Shown: positions 9,601 to 17,681 of the stretch, one piece after another
How the letters are laid out: each line of letters begins with the position of its first letter
Numbering within the stretch: position 1 is the stretch's first letter
Notes under the pieces: model-generated
The model's database searches: none
Seen by the model: only the letters and a program-made list of their open reading frames with translations
What the model was told of the DNA's origin: nothing
Translations under genes and position numbers: made by a program
NCBI GenBank assembly: GCA_003963305.1
Contig: RXJR01000026.1
Location: 37,576 to 101,575, forward strand
DNA: 64,000 bases
Direction of reading: 5' to 3'
DNA from: Candidatus Melainabacteria bacterium
GTDB taxonomy: Bacteria; Cyanobacteriota; Vampirovibrionia; Obscuribacterales; Obscuribacteraceae

Positions 9601-9832
9601 CCGGTGTTCCGTTCAGGGCACTCTCTAGCGGTAAAGTGACAAGTGACTCCACCTCTTCCGGGGCTAAGCCAAGCGCCTCGGTTTGAATGACTACTTGCGG
9701 TGGCGCAAAGTTAGGGAAAACGTCAAGTGGCAGCTTCAAAACGACACTAAGCCCCATTCCTAGGGCCAAAATCGATAAAATGACTACAATGAATCGATTG
9801 CTAATCGACCATAAAATCAAACCATTAAGCAT
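6698..9832 (-). CDS. CusA/CzcA-family RND efflux permease
   Basis: A heavy-metal RND inner-membrane pump of about 1,044 residues. ATG 9832 is chosen (GGAGAA eight bases upstream; it overlaps the stop of the membrane-fusion gene by 8 bp, implying coupling). The N-terminal helix leads to the LPLDVFPNFAPP porter start, and TM4 carries the acidic relay GGVIDDAIIDAEN (about residues 404-416). This is the unspecialised CzcA/CusA-like variant rather than the classical DFGxxxDGA form. The C-terminal half repeats the fold. It is the last gene of the ArsR-OMF-MFP-RND operon; the exported ion (Cd, Zn, Co or Cu) cannot be assigned. Confidence 0.92.
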   Translation of the reverse strand: MLNGLILWSISNRFIVVILSILALGMGLSVVLKLPLDVFPNFAPPQVVIQTEALGLAPEEVESLVTLPLESALNGTPGLVDIRSSSAIGLSVITTIFEGSTDIYRARQLVAEKVQQVAPRLPQGVNPPLLSPISNPVGDVIKYALTIDRTKSSSDPTTLLDVATIANWQIRNRLLAIPGVTRVLVLGGGEKQYQVLVHPEKLKQFGVTLLQVTEAARNANLNAPGGFLLKPDREFLIRGLGRLRSISDLKTSVVAVNKGGIPIRLIDVADVVIGSGVKRGDGSFAGEDAVIVTVTRSPFADTPTVTGAVESAMNGIRKTLPVDVRVATTFRQEDFIEKSVENVVEALRDGALIVAVVLVLFLGNWRTIAITLTALPLSIVLGLVVLNWFGVGLNTMTLGGLAIALGGVIDDAIIDAENVYRRLRENHIKGSAAQPPLKVVFEASVQIRGSVVFATLILCVVVLPIFALSGIEGRIFTPLGLAYILSTLASLLVALTVTPALCYLLLANRKLPEDETWTVRKLKGIYEPILAFAMRRPMVVLLASVLGFFASLLLLPALGTTFLPEFQERSLVITLNQMPGASLASTQQIGKAIELALMKHSEIETVQFRAGRAFGDDDAGVVTFGELDIQIAEHSKDRATVMEMIRKELARYPGVSANLGGFISNRIDETLSGTRAALAIKIFGPDLMILRSQAQSVAGAIEKIKGLVDLQIEPQQPVPQISVRFDRDSAARYGLTVGSLADTVETALNGKTVSQVLESQRLFNLVVWLSPAARNNAEKIGNLLVDTPTGVKVPLSSVATLVRDSGPNTINRQNVSRRIVVSANVSGRDIGSVVSDVKRELSEHVALPPGYYLDLGGQFQAQQRASQELLVYTLVAMLFVAVLIHQSVGSIRSTILILTNLPLALIGGIISVSVSGGVLSVASLIGFITLFGVANRNGIILVTTYNHMLEAGVPIRQAIKEGSMERLSPVLMTALTAAMAMLPLMIGGGAGKEILQPLAYVVFGGLFTSTALTLVVIPALFSRFGPSRQNLVDNPSVVTISSTQ

Positions 9833-11240
9833 TGGTATGGTTCTCCGCAGTACCCACAGGTGCATCGTTTGCGAGCGATTTTTCGTCTATAGCTTTGTTG
9901 CCGCGTCCGGTCAGCTTGCCTGCAACAAATGCGACTATTATTAGCACCGCTCCAATCAGCAAACCTAGCCACATTGGGAAAGCTGGCTTAGCATCCGCCT
10001 TTCCTTCGCTTTTTTCGTCATCGTCAGAAGGTATGCTTGATTTAGAGGTTTCCGCAAGTAATTGATAAGCTCGTTCTGTCACGACGTTATCATTGGCGGC
10101 CAGCCCAGTTGACACGCGCACGTAATTGTCTTTAGTTTCACTAACACTAATGGGAACGAGTTGGAAATGCGTGCTATCCCGCTTAATAAAAACGGCGTTT
10201 TTCCCACTCGATGTCACCAGTGCATCACTTGGCAAATACAGCGCTTTCGAGGGGTTCTTGGTTGAACCGACAAGCTCTATCGTTGCAAACATTTGTGGTT
10301 TTAAAAGACCTTTTGGATTGTTGATGAGCGCCCTAACTCCTATGGTTCGAGTGACTGGATCGACCTCTGGATCAATGGCCCCTATGATTGCCGTAAAAGA
10401 CTGACCGGGACATGCAGGGGTCTTAACGATGATTTTTTGTCCTATCTGGGCGAGGTGTATGTCCTTTTCATAGACTTGCGCCACGGCCCATACCTGCGAC
10501 GTATTAACGATTTTCAGAAGTAGTCGAGCAGGCTCTACGGATTCTCCAGGTGTAACTTGTTGATCAGAAATAACTCCGGAAAGCGGACAATACAAGGTGA
10601 CATGACCATCGGCTGTTGCTTGTATTCGTTGCCCCAGTTGAGCCAATCGATTTTTCAGCATGGCATTGCTTAGCTGCAATTGCACGTGCGCGGCTTTTAA
10701 ATCAGCTTCAGATTGCCGCAAAAGACTTTCGGCGGCTTGATAGTCTTTTTGGGCGGTCACTTTGAGTTCTAGAAGAGTCTTTTCCCGTTCAAAGTTTGTT
10801 TTTGCCAGACTGAGCCTAGCTTGAGCCTGCTCTACAGCGAGGCGATTCTGTGCAATTGTTCGCGAGGATTCGACTGCGAGTTGTCGAATCTCTGGAGTAT
10901 CGACAACTATCAGTGGATCGCCTTGAGAGACCCTCTGTCCTTTTTGTGCTAGCAAAGTGAGTATCCGTCCTGCTAGCGGCGCATTCACGTCAGCAGTATT
11001 TGCTGGTATAGACTCAATTTGCCCATTGATGATATGGCTTTGCGTTGAGTCTAGGAGTGCTGGTTGCTGGGTTGTAAGACCCATCGCTTTTTGAACGTCA
11101 ACAGCAATTTCCACATTGCCAGTGGTATCAGCGTCTTTTGATTTGTTTGTCTCTTCTTCAGCGTAACCATAACTGGCAGAAACGGTTAGGCTGATCAAGG
11201 TTGCAATAGCCAGAAGTGGTAAGAGATTTCGACTGTACAT
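9825..11240 (-). CDS. CzcB-like membrane-fusion protein with extra C-terminal TM helix
   Basis: A periplasmic adaptor of the RND pump. It has a signal or anchor helix (residues 5-25), two biotinyl-lipoyl half motifs (VNAPLAGRI and YCPLSGVI), a coiled-coil hairpin between them (about 125-205), and beta-barrel and membrane-proximal domains. ATG 11240 has GGAG upstream. The oddity is a hydrophobic helix near the C-terminus (about residues 422-445, FPMWLGLLIGAVLIIV) after an acidic Lys-rich linker, which ordinary CzcB proteins lack. It may be anchored at both ends. Confidence 0.9.
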   Translation of the reverse strand: MYSRNLLPLLAIATLISLTVSASYGYAEEETNKSKDADTTGNVEIAVDVQKAMGLTTQQPALLDSTQSHIINGQIESIPANTADVNAPLAGRILTLLAQKGQRVSQGDPLIVVDTPEIRQLAVESSRTIAQNRLAVEQAQARLSLAKTNFEREKTLLELKVTAQKDYQAAESLLRQSEADLKAAHVQLQLSNAMLKNRLAQLGQRIQATADGHVTLYCPLSGVISDQQVTPGESVEPARLLLKIVNTSQVWAVAQVYEKDIHLAQIGQKIIVKTPACPGQSFTAIIGAIDPEVDPVTRTIGVRALINNPKGLLKPQMFATIELVGSTKNPSKALYLPSDALVTSSGKNAVFIKRDSTHFQLVPISVSETKDNYVRVSTGLAANDNVVTERAYQLLAETSKSSIPSDDDEKSEGKADAKPAFPMWLGLLIGAVLIIVAFVAGKLTGRGNKAIDEKSLANDAPVGTAENHTNA

Positions 11241-11252
11241 TTGTTACTCCAT

Positions 11253-12680
11253 TTACCGCGGGGCTATTGTGTGTCCTACGGCTTTTTCCAGGTCTGACCA
11301 AGCGTTTGCGTAAGAGATGACGGCGTCAAAATATCCTGAATTTACTTGCTGCGCTGCTTGTTGCGCCAGAATTACGTCAGCTAGGCGATTTTTGCCATAC
11401 TTGTACGCAAGTTCAGCGGCCTTAGTGGAACGCTGCGCGTTTTCAATCAGGTTCATTTCATACTGATTGATGTTTGCTTGCGCCAAATGGAAATTTTCGT
11501 ATGCAGCCTGGATCTCGGCTTGAGTTTTTCTTCGCGTAATAAGGACATCTGTAGTCGATTGGTTGATTACAGCCTGAGCCGCAGCAATTTCGCCCTGCCT
11601 TTGATAAAAAATTGGCAGGTCAACGTTGACGTTCAAAAATGCACCGAATTGTTGTTTGGGCACATCTCGAAAGGTTGTGTAAACAAAGCCAGACCCTATT
11701 ATGACATCCGGTATGCGCTGCGCTTTAGCAAGCCGAAGCTGTTGAGCTGATAGGTTTATTTGCTGCTTTGCTGCCAAAAGATCCGGGCGTTGGGAGAAGC
11801 CACTTTCAACAAGTTCATTGAGCTGGGGCAAATTCATCCCATGTTTCGGCACCAGATCTGTAGGTTCTGAAATAGTGACCGATACTTGTTCTTGAGCAAC
11901 TACAGCCGAATTTGTCGGCAGTCCCAAAAGAGTGCTGAGCTGGATTTGAGCTTGTCTGATTCTGCCGTTTGCAAGATTGACTTGGGTATCAAATTGATTT
12001 TTACTCAATTCCGCCTGGTAAGTGTCCGACTCCGGTACATCTCCAGCCTTAAAACGTTCGCGTGCAATGCTTAGCAATCGTTCGGCTAGACTTCGCTGGC
12101 GCACAATAAGCTCTGTAAATGCCTGCGCCGCCGACAGCTCTAGGTATGCTCTGCGAACACGTGTGTGAATATCAAAGCGTACAGCCCGTAATTTAATAGC
12201 CGATAATTCGTGAGAAGCTTTGGCCACACGTATGCGGGAGTGGCGTTTGCCACCTGTTTCAAGTATCTGATTGATTCCAACGGCTTGTGGCTCACCAGCA
12301 ATAGTATTTGTATAAGCCTGACCAAAACCGGACTGAAGGGTGAGCTGGGGATTTGGAATTGCTGCGGCACTTTTGATACCGGCTGCGGCTACAGAGACAT
12401 CATTTCCTGATCGAATTATTTCGGGATTATTGTCATCAGCCAATTTAAATGCGGCTGACAAAGTGAGGGGGACTGGCTCACCACCAGACAAAAAATAAAG
12501 ATTTGGCGTGGCTACCGATTGTTGTGAATCTGTTGAACTAGGTACAGCACTTGGTTTGGGACCTAATGCCGGGTTCTGTTGGGGCTGCTCAAAAATTGGA
12601 CCTTGCGCGGCAACAGCACTCAATACAGAGCTAAACAGTGCGAAACACTGAATCAAAACGTAGTTCAAAGATTTATTCAT
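11253..12680 (-). CDS. CzcC/TolC-like outer-membrane efflux protein
   Basis: An OEP-family protein with a signal peptide (about residues 1-25, ending near SAVAA), a Pro/Gln-rich linker, then two helical-barrel repeats. Typical features are the LTLSAAFKLADDNNPEI start, ELSAAQAF, and repeat-two segments DVILAQQAAQQ and AWSDLEKAVG. ATG 12680 overlaps the arsR stop by 8 bp, so it is translationally coupled. It forms the exit duct for the adjacent MFP/RND pump. Confidence 0.9.
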   Translation of the reverse strand: MNKSLNYVLIQCFALFSSVLSAVAAQGPIFEQPQQNPALGPKPSAVPSSTDSQQSVATPNLYFLSGGEPVPLTLSAAFKLADDNNPEIIRSGNDVSVAAAGIKSAAAIPNPQLTLQSGFGQAYTNTIAGEPQAVGINQILETGGKRHSRIRVAKASHELSAIKLRAVRFDIHTRVRRAYLELSAAQAFTELIVRQRSLAERLLSIARERFKAGDVPESDTYQAELSKNQFDTQVNLANGRIRQAQIQLSTLLGLPTNSAVVAQEQVSVTISEPTDLVPKHGMNLPQLNELVESGFSQRPDLLAAKQQINLSAQQLRLAKAQRIPDVIIGSGFVYTTFRDVPKQQFGAFLNVNVDLPIFYQRQGEIAAAQAVINQSTTDVLITRRKTQAEIQAAYENFHLAQANINQYEMNLIENAQRSTKAAELAYKYGKNRLADVILAQQAAQQVNSGYFDAVISYANAWSDLEKAVGHTIAPR

Positions 12681-12996
12681 AGTTGCGACACTGCTTGACT
12701 TGCCCTGCAACATCAGCCGTCACTGAGCGAACCAGCAACAACAAGTCAGCTATACGCTGGTTACTCAGCGAGTAGTGAACAAATCGCCCCTCACTGGTGC
12801 AATCTACGAGACCGCACTCCTTAAGGCATGCGAGGTGGTTTGAAACATTAGGCTGCCCAAGTCCTGTTCCTGCAACTAACTCATTAACGGTCATAGATTT
12901 TTCGGTAAGGCAGCTGAGAATGGTGAATCTTGATGGATCTGCCAGTCCCCGCAGGAATTTATGCACCAATAGGTCAGCGTCAGATTTTGTTTGCAT
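12673..12996 (-). CDS. CmtR-like ArsR-family metal sensor
   Basis: A winged-helix protein of 107 residues. The recognition helix contains NHLACLKECGL, the same C-x3-C spacing as the Cd/Pb ligands C57 and C61 of CmtR, and a C-terminal Cys (QCRNYE) could supply the third ligand. It is first in the ArsR-OMF-MFP-RND operon. No Shine-Dalgarno sequence precedes the ATG, and a perfect palindrome lies 20 bases upstream, so it is likely autoregulated with a very short leader. Cd/Pb sensing is inferred from the cysteine geometry. Confidence 0.88.
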   Translation of the reverse strand: MQTKSDADLLVHKFLRGLADPSRFTILSCLTEKSMTVNELVAGTGLGQPNVSNHLACLKECGLVDCTSEGRFVHYSLSNQRIADLLLLVRSVTADVAGQVKQCRNYE

Positions 12997-13015
12997 TGGT
13001 TGATCTGGTCAAATA

Positions 13016-13033
13016 TATCAGTGAAGACTGATA
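13016..13033. promoter_or_regulatory. Operator for CmtR-like ArsR (efflux operon)
   Basis: A perfect inverted repeat TATCAGT-gaag-ACTGATA just upstream of the regulator start. The same TATCAG/CTGATA half-sites occur in the operator at 16771-16796 before the paralogous regulator. Confidence 0.8.
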
Positions 13034-13436
13034 CGTTATAGCATGGACAGTCTAAGCCGTCCACAAGTGGGGTTTACGATGCAACACAAAAGTGCTCTAT
13101 AAATCGCGAACCATTGCAGCGGCGGGGTTTGCTCCTTCGAACGCTGACTGACAAACACCTGGATTCTTTCTGAAGGAATTGTGTGTTTGGTGGCAGCAGG
13201 CTTTTTGCTCGGTCGGTTGCACTGCAGGATTTGATGTCGACTCGTTACTTGAAATAACGAGTTCTGTTGTCGGCAAACAACGATTGGAGCATCGGAATCA
13301 AACCCGAGAGTACGCTTGCAGATCATTTAAGTCGCACAGTGTACAGCTAACATTAGCGGATTGATCAGGGGAAGGAAGTGTGAATTGATGTCGATGAATA
13401 GGTGTGCAGATGAACTCTAAAAACTCTTTTACAGCC
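13034..13436. other. Gene-free stretch (403 bp)
   Basis: Lies between the operator of the efflux operon and the end of the kinase-like gene. Only short, unconvincing frames are present, and no clear hairpin or tRNA was seen. Confidence 0.5.
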
Positions 13437-14447
13437 CTAACTTGCAGCGAGCTGGTCAGCCTGGGAGCAATGACAAATTGTTCGTTCAAAAACTGCCTTG
13501 GGAATGATTACGTTCACCGCATGTGGTATCACCTCGACAAGAACCGGCGTCAGTCCTTCAATGTCGCCATCGAGCATCAATGGCGTTTTATTTGCAGGTA
13601 ACGAAGATTGATTTTGCTGGCAGGTGGAATCTTCCAGCACTTCGATCTTTGCACTGCGCACATGTAAGATTTCATATGGCAAATGTGTTGAAGCCCGTCC
13701 GAAAAAGAACCATTTAGCGAAGCGCAGGGCTATCTCGATCATTTCGCCATAAGTGCGTGGATTAAGGATGCACAAATCCAGTGTTCCATCACAGATCTGG
13801 TGGACATCGACGCCCTGCCCTATGCCCATATCTATTGCGTTAGTGATCAGTAAGCCGCGAGCACGGCGCTCGAAAGTTTCCCCGTCGCTGGTTATTCTAA
13901 GGCGGATCGGAGCAGTCCTTGCCGCCTTCCATAAGGGTTTGATATAAGACAACAACTTCCAGCGTCTTTTCTCAGTTGGGCTGGGTGCGGCAATTGCTTC
14001 AGCAAAGGGACCGATCCCTGCATCGACAGTGAAATAATGTCCATTTGCTTTGCCTAAATCAATACAGATAGGACTGCCGTTTAGTATGGTATCAACGGCA
14101 TGCCTGACTCGGTGACGTTCATTAGGACTTACCAAACCCAGACTACGAGCGAGAAGATTACCTGTCCCAATGGGAATGATAGCGACCGGTGTTTGTAGAC
14201 GTGCCTGTGCCACTGCCTCAAGAACTGTTCGCACAGTCCCATCCCCGCCAGCGGCAATGATTAGATCAGCCGATAGGAATTCATCGTCCAGCAGGTGTCG
14301 CGGTTCTAGGGTTAATGTTCGAAGGTTCAGGCGCCAATTATTCTGGCAGAGACTGTCAGTGAGTTCTCGAACAGCCTGACTGAGCCGATCGGCTCGGCCT
14401 GAACCTGGATGAAAAATCAGGATTGCTTGTTTCCATGCCCTCGTCAT
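13437..14447 (-). CDS. Diacylglycerol/sphingosine kinase-like lipid kinase (YegS/DagK type)
   Basis: A DAGK catalytic domain protein of 336 residues, a normal length for the bacterial family. It has the phosphate-binding HPGSG near residue 14, AAGGDGTV near 66 and IPIGTGN near 92, and the C-terminal beta-sandwich carries a basal DGDIEGL segment. It would phosphorylate a lipid hydroxyl with ATP at the membrane. Its start overlaps the ATPase stop by 4 bp (ATGA), so it is a third gene in the metal ATPase operon. How lipid phosphorylation relates to metal stress is not evident. Confidence 0.85.
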   Translation of the reverse strand: MTRAWKQAILIFHPGSGRADRLSQAVRELTDSLCQNNWRLNLRTLTLEPRHLLDDEFLSADLIIAAGGDGTVRTVLEAVAQARLQTPVAIIPIGTGNLLARSLGLVSPNERHRVRHAVDTILNGSPICIDLGKANGHYFTVDAGIGPFAEAIAAPSPTEKRRWKLLSYIKPLWKAARTAPIRLRITSDGETFERRARGLLITNAIDMGIGQGVDVHQICDGTLDLCILNPRTYGEMIEIALRFAKWFFFGRASTHLPYEILHVRSAKIEVLEDSTCQQNQSSLPANKTPLMLDGDIEGLTPVLVEVIPHAVNVIIPKAVFERTICHCSQADQLAAS

Positions 14448-16399
14448 GATTGTTGTGCCTCTTGATTTCGCAAGATTCTCAAACCGCTAGCAATGACGAT
14501 AAGCTCGCTAATTTCGTGGGCGAGAACAGCGCCCGGTAGTGATAGAAATCCAAAAATTGCAGCGACAACGAGAGCGGCGATAACTGCACTTGAAAGATAC
14601 AAATTCTGCGTGACGATTGCCCTAGTGCGTTGAGCTAATCTGAATGCGATCGGTAGCTTACTCAAGTCGTCTGCCATCAATGCAACATCAGCTGTCTCTA
14701 GGGCGACATCGCTTCCGACTGCACCCATTGCGATGCCAACGGTGGCAGCAGCGAGTGCTGGTGCGTCGTTTACACCATCTCCTACCATAGCTACGAATTG
14801 GTGCTTTTCCAACAGTTTGTTGATTGCAATGACTTTGTCCTCGGGCTTCAATTCGGCAAGCACAGAATCGATCCCTACTTCGGATGCTATATGCTGGGCG
14901 GCTTTTTCATTATCGCCAGTGAGCATCGCCACCGCGATCTTTGCTTCGTGAAGCGCCTTAATAGCTGTCTTCGCTTCAGCTCGAATGCTGTCGCTTAGTG
15001 CAACGGCGCCCCAGGCACTGCTTTCGTCGCCAATGAGAATTACGGTATTGCCTTTGGATTGCCAGACTTTAACTTGTATCTCAGCAGACGTATTAGTCTC
15101 CAGTTGGCGTTTAAATAGAGTTGGGCTGCCAATCGAAACGACGCGATCCTTGATCCTTCCTGTGGCGCCAGCACCTATGATGGAACGCCACTGGCTGACA
15201 TCGTGCGATGGAAGACCTTTGGACTGTCCGTACCTGACTATCGCACGAGCAAGCGGATGTTCGCTGTAACTCTCTAGACTTGCCGCATACGAAAGCAGTT
15301 CAGTCTCAGTAATATTTCCGGTCTTTTCAAAAAGTGCAAATTCCGAGACTTCAGGCTGGCCACGAGTAATCGTGCCTGTTTTGTCGAGGGCCACTGCTTT
15401 TATTGTGGCCAGATTCTCCAGGTGAACACCACCTTTGACGAGAATACCCATGCGGGCTCCCGCCCCGATAGCAGCCACAAGTGTGATCGGGATTGAAATC
15501 ACCAACGCGCAGGGTGCGGCTGCGACGATGAACACCGTTGCGCGGGTCAACCAGTCAGACCAAGGTAGCTGGAGAAACAGGGGAGGAATAATTGCCAGCA
15601 GTAGTCCGAGCAAGAGAACTATAGGACTGTAGCGCCTGCCGAAACGTTCTATGAACTTCTGGCTTTCACCTTTTCGTTCTTGAGCTTCTTCGACTAAGTG
15701 AATTATTTTAGCAATGGTATTCTCAGCAGCAATCTTTGTAGCCGTTATTTTCAGCATCCCCTCGCTGTTGATGGTGCCTGCAAAAACTTGGTCGCCGACT
15801 GCCTTTTCAACAGGTACGCTTTCACCTGTGACTGGTGCTTGGTTTACACTGGATGTGCCTTCGGTAACTTTGCCATCGGTAGCGATTGACTGTCCGGGTC
15901 GTACAAGAAACAAATCGCCGACTGCTAGCTGATCTATAGGTATTTCTTGCAGAGAGCCCGAACGCTCAACTGTGACTACTTTTGGCGCCAGCTTCATCAG
16001 AGCGCGAATCGATGAACGTGTCTTTTCCTCCGTGTATCCTTCAACAGCCTCAGAGATTGAGTAGAGGAATGCGAGCATGGCTGCTTCAGGCAATTGTCCC
16101 ATTACTGCCGCAGTGACACCAGCCGTGGTCATGAGCATTTCTATACCTATCTCACGCTCTTTGAGAAGCTCTTCTGCGGCTTCTTTAGCGAAGTAAAATG
16201 CGCCAATGACTGCGGATGCACCATATATCCAGTTCGCAACGAGATAATTCTGGGAAAGCCCAATAAGATAGCCAACCAAAAGCAGGAGACCGGAAACGGA
16301 CGATGTCAACACTTTGGGATTTTGCCAGGGCTTCAAACTCTCGCTGGTAGGCGTCCGTGATGATTTGCAGCTTGAACAACTATCTTCTACGGCGGTCAT
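14444..16399 (-). CDS. P1B-type heavy-metal ATPase (CadA/ZntA-like)
   Basis: A metal-exporting ATPase of 651 residues. Motifs in order are TGES (about 191), the TM metal site APCALVI (about 295), phosphorylation loop DKTGTIT (about 340), EHPLA (about 379) and GDGVNDAPA (about 540). The ion-site motif is APC rather than CPC (P1B-1/2) or SPC (P1B-4), so specificity is unclear. No HMA domain is present; a short N-terminal DSCSSCK may act as a minimal metal ligand. It follows a CmtR-like regulator, so Cd/Pb/Zn export is the best guess. Confidence 0.92.
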   Translation of the reverse strand: MTAVEDSCSSCKSSRTPTSESLKPWQNPKVLTSSVSGLLLLVGYLIGLSQNYLVANWIYGASAVIGAFYFAKEAAEELLKEREIGIEMLMTTAGVTAAVMGQLPEAAMLAFLYSISEAVEGYTEEKTRSSIRALMKLAPKVVTVERSGSLQEIPIDQLAVGDLFLVRPGQSIATDGKVTEGTSSVNQAPVTGESVPVEKAVGDQVFAGTINSEGMLKITATKIAAENTIAKIIHLVEEAQERKGESQKFIERFGRRYSPIVLLLGLLLAIIPPLFLQLPWSDWLTRATVFIVAAAPCALVISIPITLVAAIGAGARMGILVKGGVHLENLATIKAVALDKTGTITRGQPEVSEFALFEKTGNITETELLSYAASLESYSEHPLARAIVRYGQSKGLPSHDVSQWRSIIGAGATGRIKDRVVSIGSPTLFKRQLETNTSAEIQVKVWQSKGNTVILIGDESSAWGAVALSDSIRAEAKTAIKALHEAKIAVAMLTGDNEKAAQHIASEVGIDSVLAELKPEDKVIAINKLLEKHQFVAMVGDGVNDAPALAAATVGIAMGAVGSDVALETADVALMADDLSKLPIAFRLAQRTRAIVTQNLYLSSAVIAALVVAAIFGFLSLPGAVLAHEISELIVIASGLRILRNQEAQQS

Positions 16400-16411
16400 A
16401 CTTCTGAACCT

Positions 16412-16741
16412 CTAATAGCGAGTGCAGTTGGTGATATCAGCGTCACACTCGTTTAGCAACGCTTCAGCATGCTCCAGAATGATTGAGACTCGGGGATCGG
16501 CTATCTTGTAACAGACGTACTTGCCGTTCTGTTCAGCGCTGAGCAGTCCACATTCACGAAGACAAGCCAGATGATTGGAAACGTTTGGCTGTGTTAAGCC
16601 TGAGGCTGCAACAATTTCGCTGACGGACTTTGGTCCGTCGTCGCGCAAGGTTTCAATTATTAACAGGCGTGAAGCGTCTCCAAAACCCCTGAAAAGCTTG
16701 GACTTGAGCTGAATTTGGCTTGTTTTGTTAACAGCTTGCAT
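16412..16741 (-). CDS. CmtR-like ArsR-family metal sensor (ATPase operon)
   Basis: A paralog of the regulator at 12673-12996. It shares the NVSNHLACL(K/R)ECGL core with its C-x3-C pair, and adds Cys residues at YVCYK, ECDAD and NCTRY near the C-terminus. It sits 12 bp upstream of the ATPase and downstream of a 26-bp palindrome. It likely represses ATPase and kinase transcription until Cd/Pb binds. Confidence 0.88.
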   Translation of the reverse strand: MQAVNKTSQIQLKSKLFRGFGDASRLLIIETLRDDGPKSVSEIVAASGLTQPNVSNHLACLRECGLLSAEQNGKYVCYKIADPRVSIILEHAEALLNECDADITNCTRY

Positions 16742-16770
16742 CGTTTTACCTTTGGACTCTTTACCCAGGT

Positions 16771-16796
16771 ATCATATCAGCATAGACTGATATGAT
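16771..16796. promoter_or_regulatory. Operator for CmtR-like ArsR (ATPase operon)
   Basis: A perfect inverted repeat ATCATATCAG-N6-CTGATATGAT, centred 42 bases upstream of the regulator start. It contains the TATCAG/CTGATA half-sites of the 13016-13033 operator, but with spacing 6 instead of 4 (10-bp arms). Confidence 0.82.
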
Positions 16797-17037
16797 CTCA
16801 AAAAGTGCCTTGCTGAAGTAAAGAAAAGATGGAAACGGAAATCGAGACATTCGCAAAAAAATATGCCTATTGTCAACAAAAGCACACCCGTAACAATGAG
16901 CACCCAATTGCAGTTTTTGGGTGGTTGTCCCCTCTTTTGTGCTGGACTGTTCCAGAGCGCGGCCTGCGCGGCAGACATCAGCGCACCGGAAATGAACCCA
17001 AAAAAACGATGATCGCTGCTCGGAAAAACATGATGTT

Positions 17038-17217
17038 ATGGCACATCTTTTTAGCGCGGCGGGGGCACCGCTGCGCAACGTGGCGGCAGCCTGGGGCGGG
17101 CTGGGAGGAGCCAATGCCGAGGCGGCACCGAGGCAGAATATATCGGCCACATTACACCGGTCCATTGTCCTTAAACAATCACCTCGGGCAGTGGGGCTTA
17201 GAAGGAGCAAAACATGA
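17038..17217 (+). CDS. Small Ala/Gly-rich ORF, 59 aa, function unknown
   Basis: The frame starts at ATG 17038 (MAHLFSAAGAPL) and ends in TGA inside the ATGA that starts the next small ORF. Composition is Ala/Gly-rich at the front and basic at the end (RRSKT). The stretch is more GC-rich than its surroundings. No clear ribosome binding site is present. Support comes mainly from the stop-start overlap with a convincing downstream ORF. Confidence 0.3.
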   Translation: MAHLFSAAGAPLRNVAAAWGGLGGANAEAAPRQNISATLHRSIVLKQSPRAVGLRRSKT

Positions 17218-17390
17218 GCAAAGGGTTTCGCGTCAGTTCCGACAAAGGGCAGCATGGCATCAAGATTTACTGGCTCCTGGACGAATTGAAGAAGCGCAAG
17301 ATCCCGCAAGTTGTCTTTGCGGAACGCCTTGGTATTACGGTCCCAGTCTTGACCGGCAAAAAAGGCGTTTTTCCAGCCGATAAAGTCTAG
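17214..17390 (+). CDS. Small XRE-like helix-turn-helix protein, 58 aa
   Basis: ATG 17214 is preceded by AAGGAG (17202-17207) at ideal spacing. The protein reads as a compact HTH: LLDELKKRKIPQ, then VVFAERLGI and a recognition-helix-like TVPVLTGKKG, resembling truncated XRE/Cro regulators. It is too short for common gene-finder cutoffs. Overlap with the preceding small ORF suggests a two-gene unit. The target is unknown. Confidence 0.5.
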   Translation: MSKGFRVSSDKGQHGIKIYWLLDELKKRKIPQVVFAERLGITVPVLTGKKGVFPADKV

Positions 17391-17681
17391 CTGTGCATGC
17401 AGTTGTTAGAGAACTGGATGGCAGGCTTGCTAACAATCATGGCGGCGGTCGCATGACTGCAGCGAACCCTTTTGAACAGCGTTAAATTCGCTTTTTGCTC
17501 AGGCAAGAGATTGCCAATGTTTCATTCCAGCCCGAAACGCCACCCACTTCAGGCTTTAAACCTTTCAATTTCTAGCGGCAGGTTGATAATTTTCTATCCC
17601 TATTCATTTCTGGGGGAGTAACTTGCTTTTGTGCTTCGCGTATGTTTGGTTCGGTAGCAGCTTTAACTTAAATCTCACTGA

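Noticed and set aside
16772..16978. Minus-strand 68-aa frame with a hydrophobic helix
   Set aside because: It overlaps the operator at 16771-16796 and has no ribosome site; the hydrophobic run alone is not enough.
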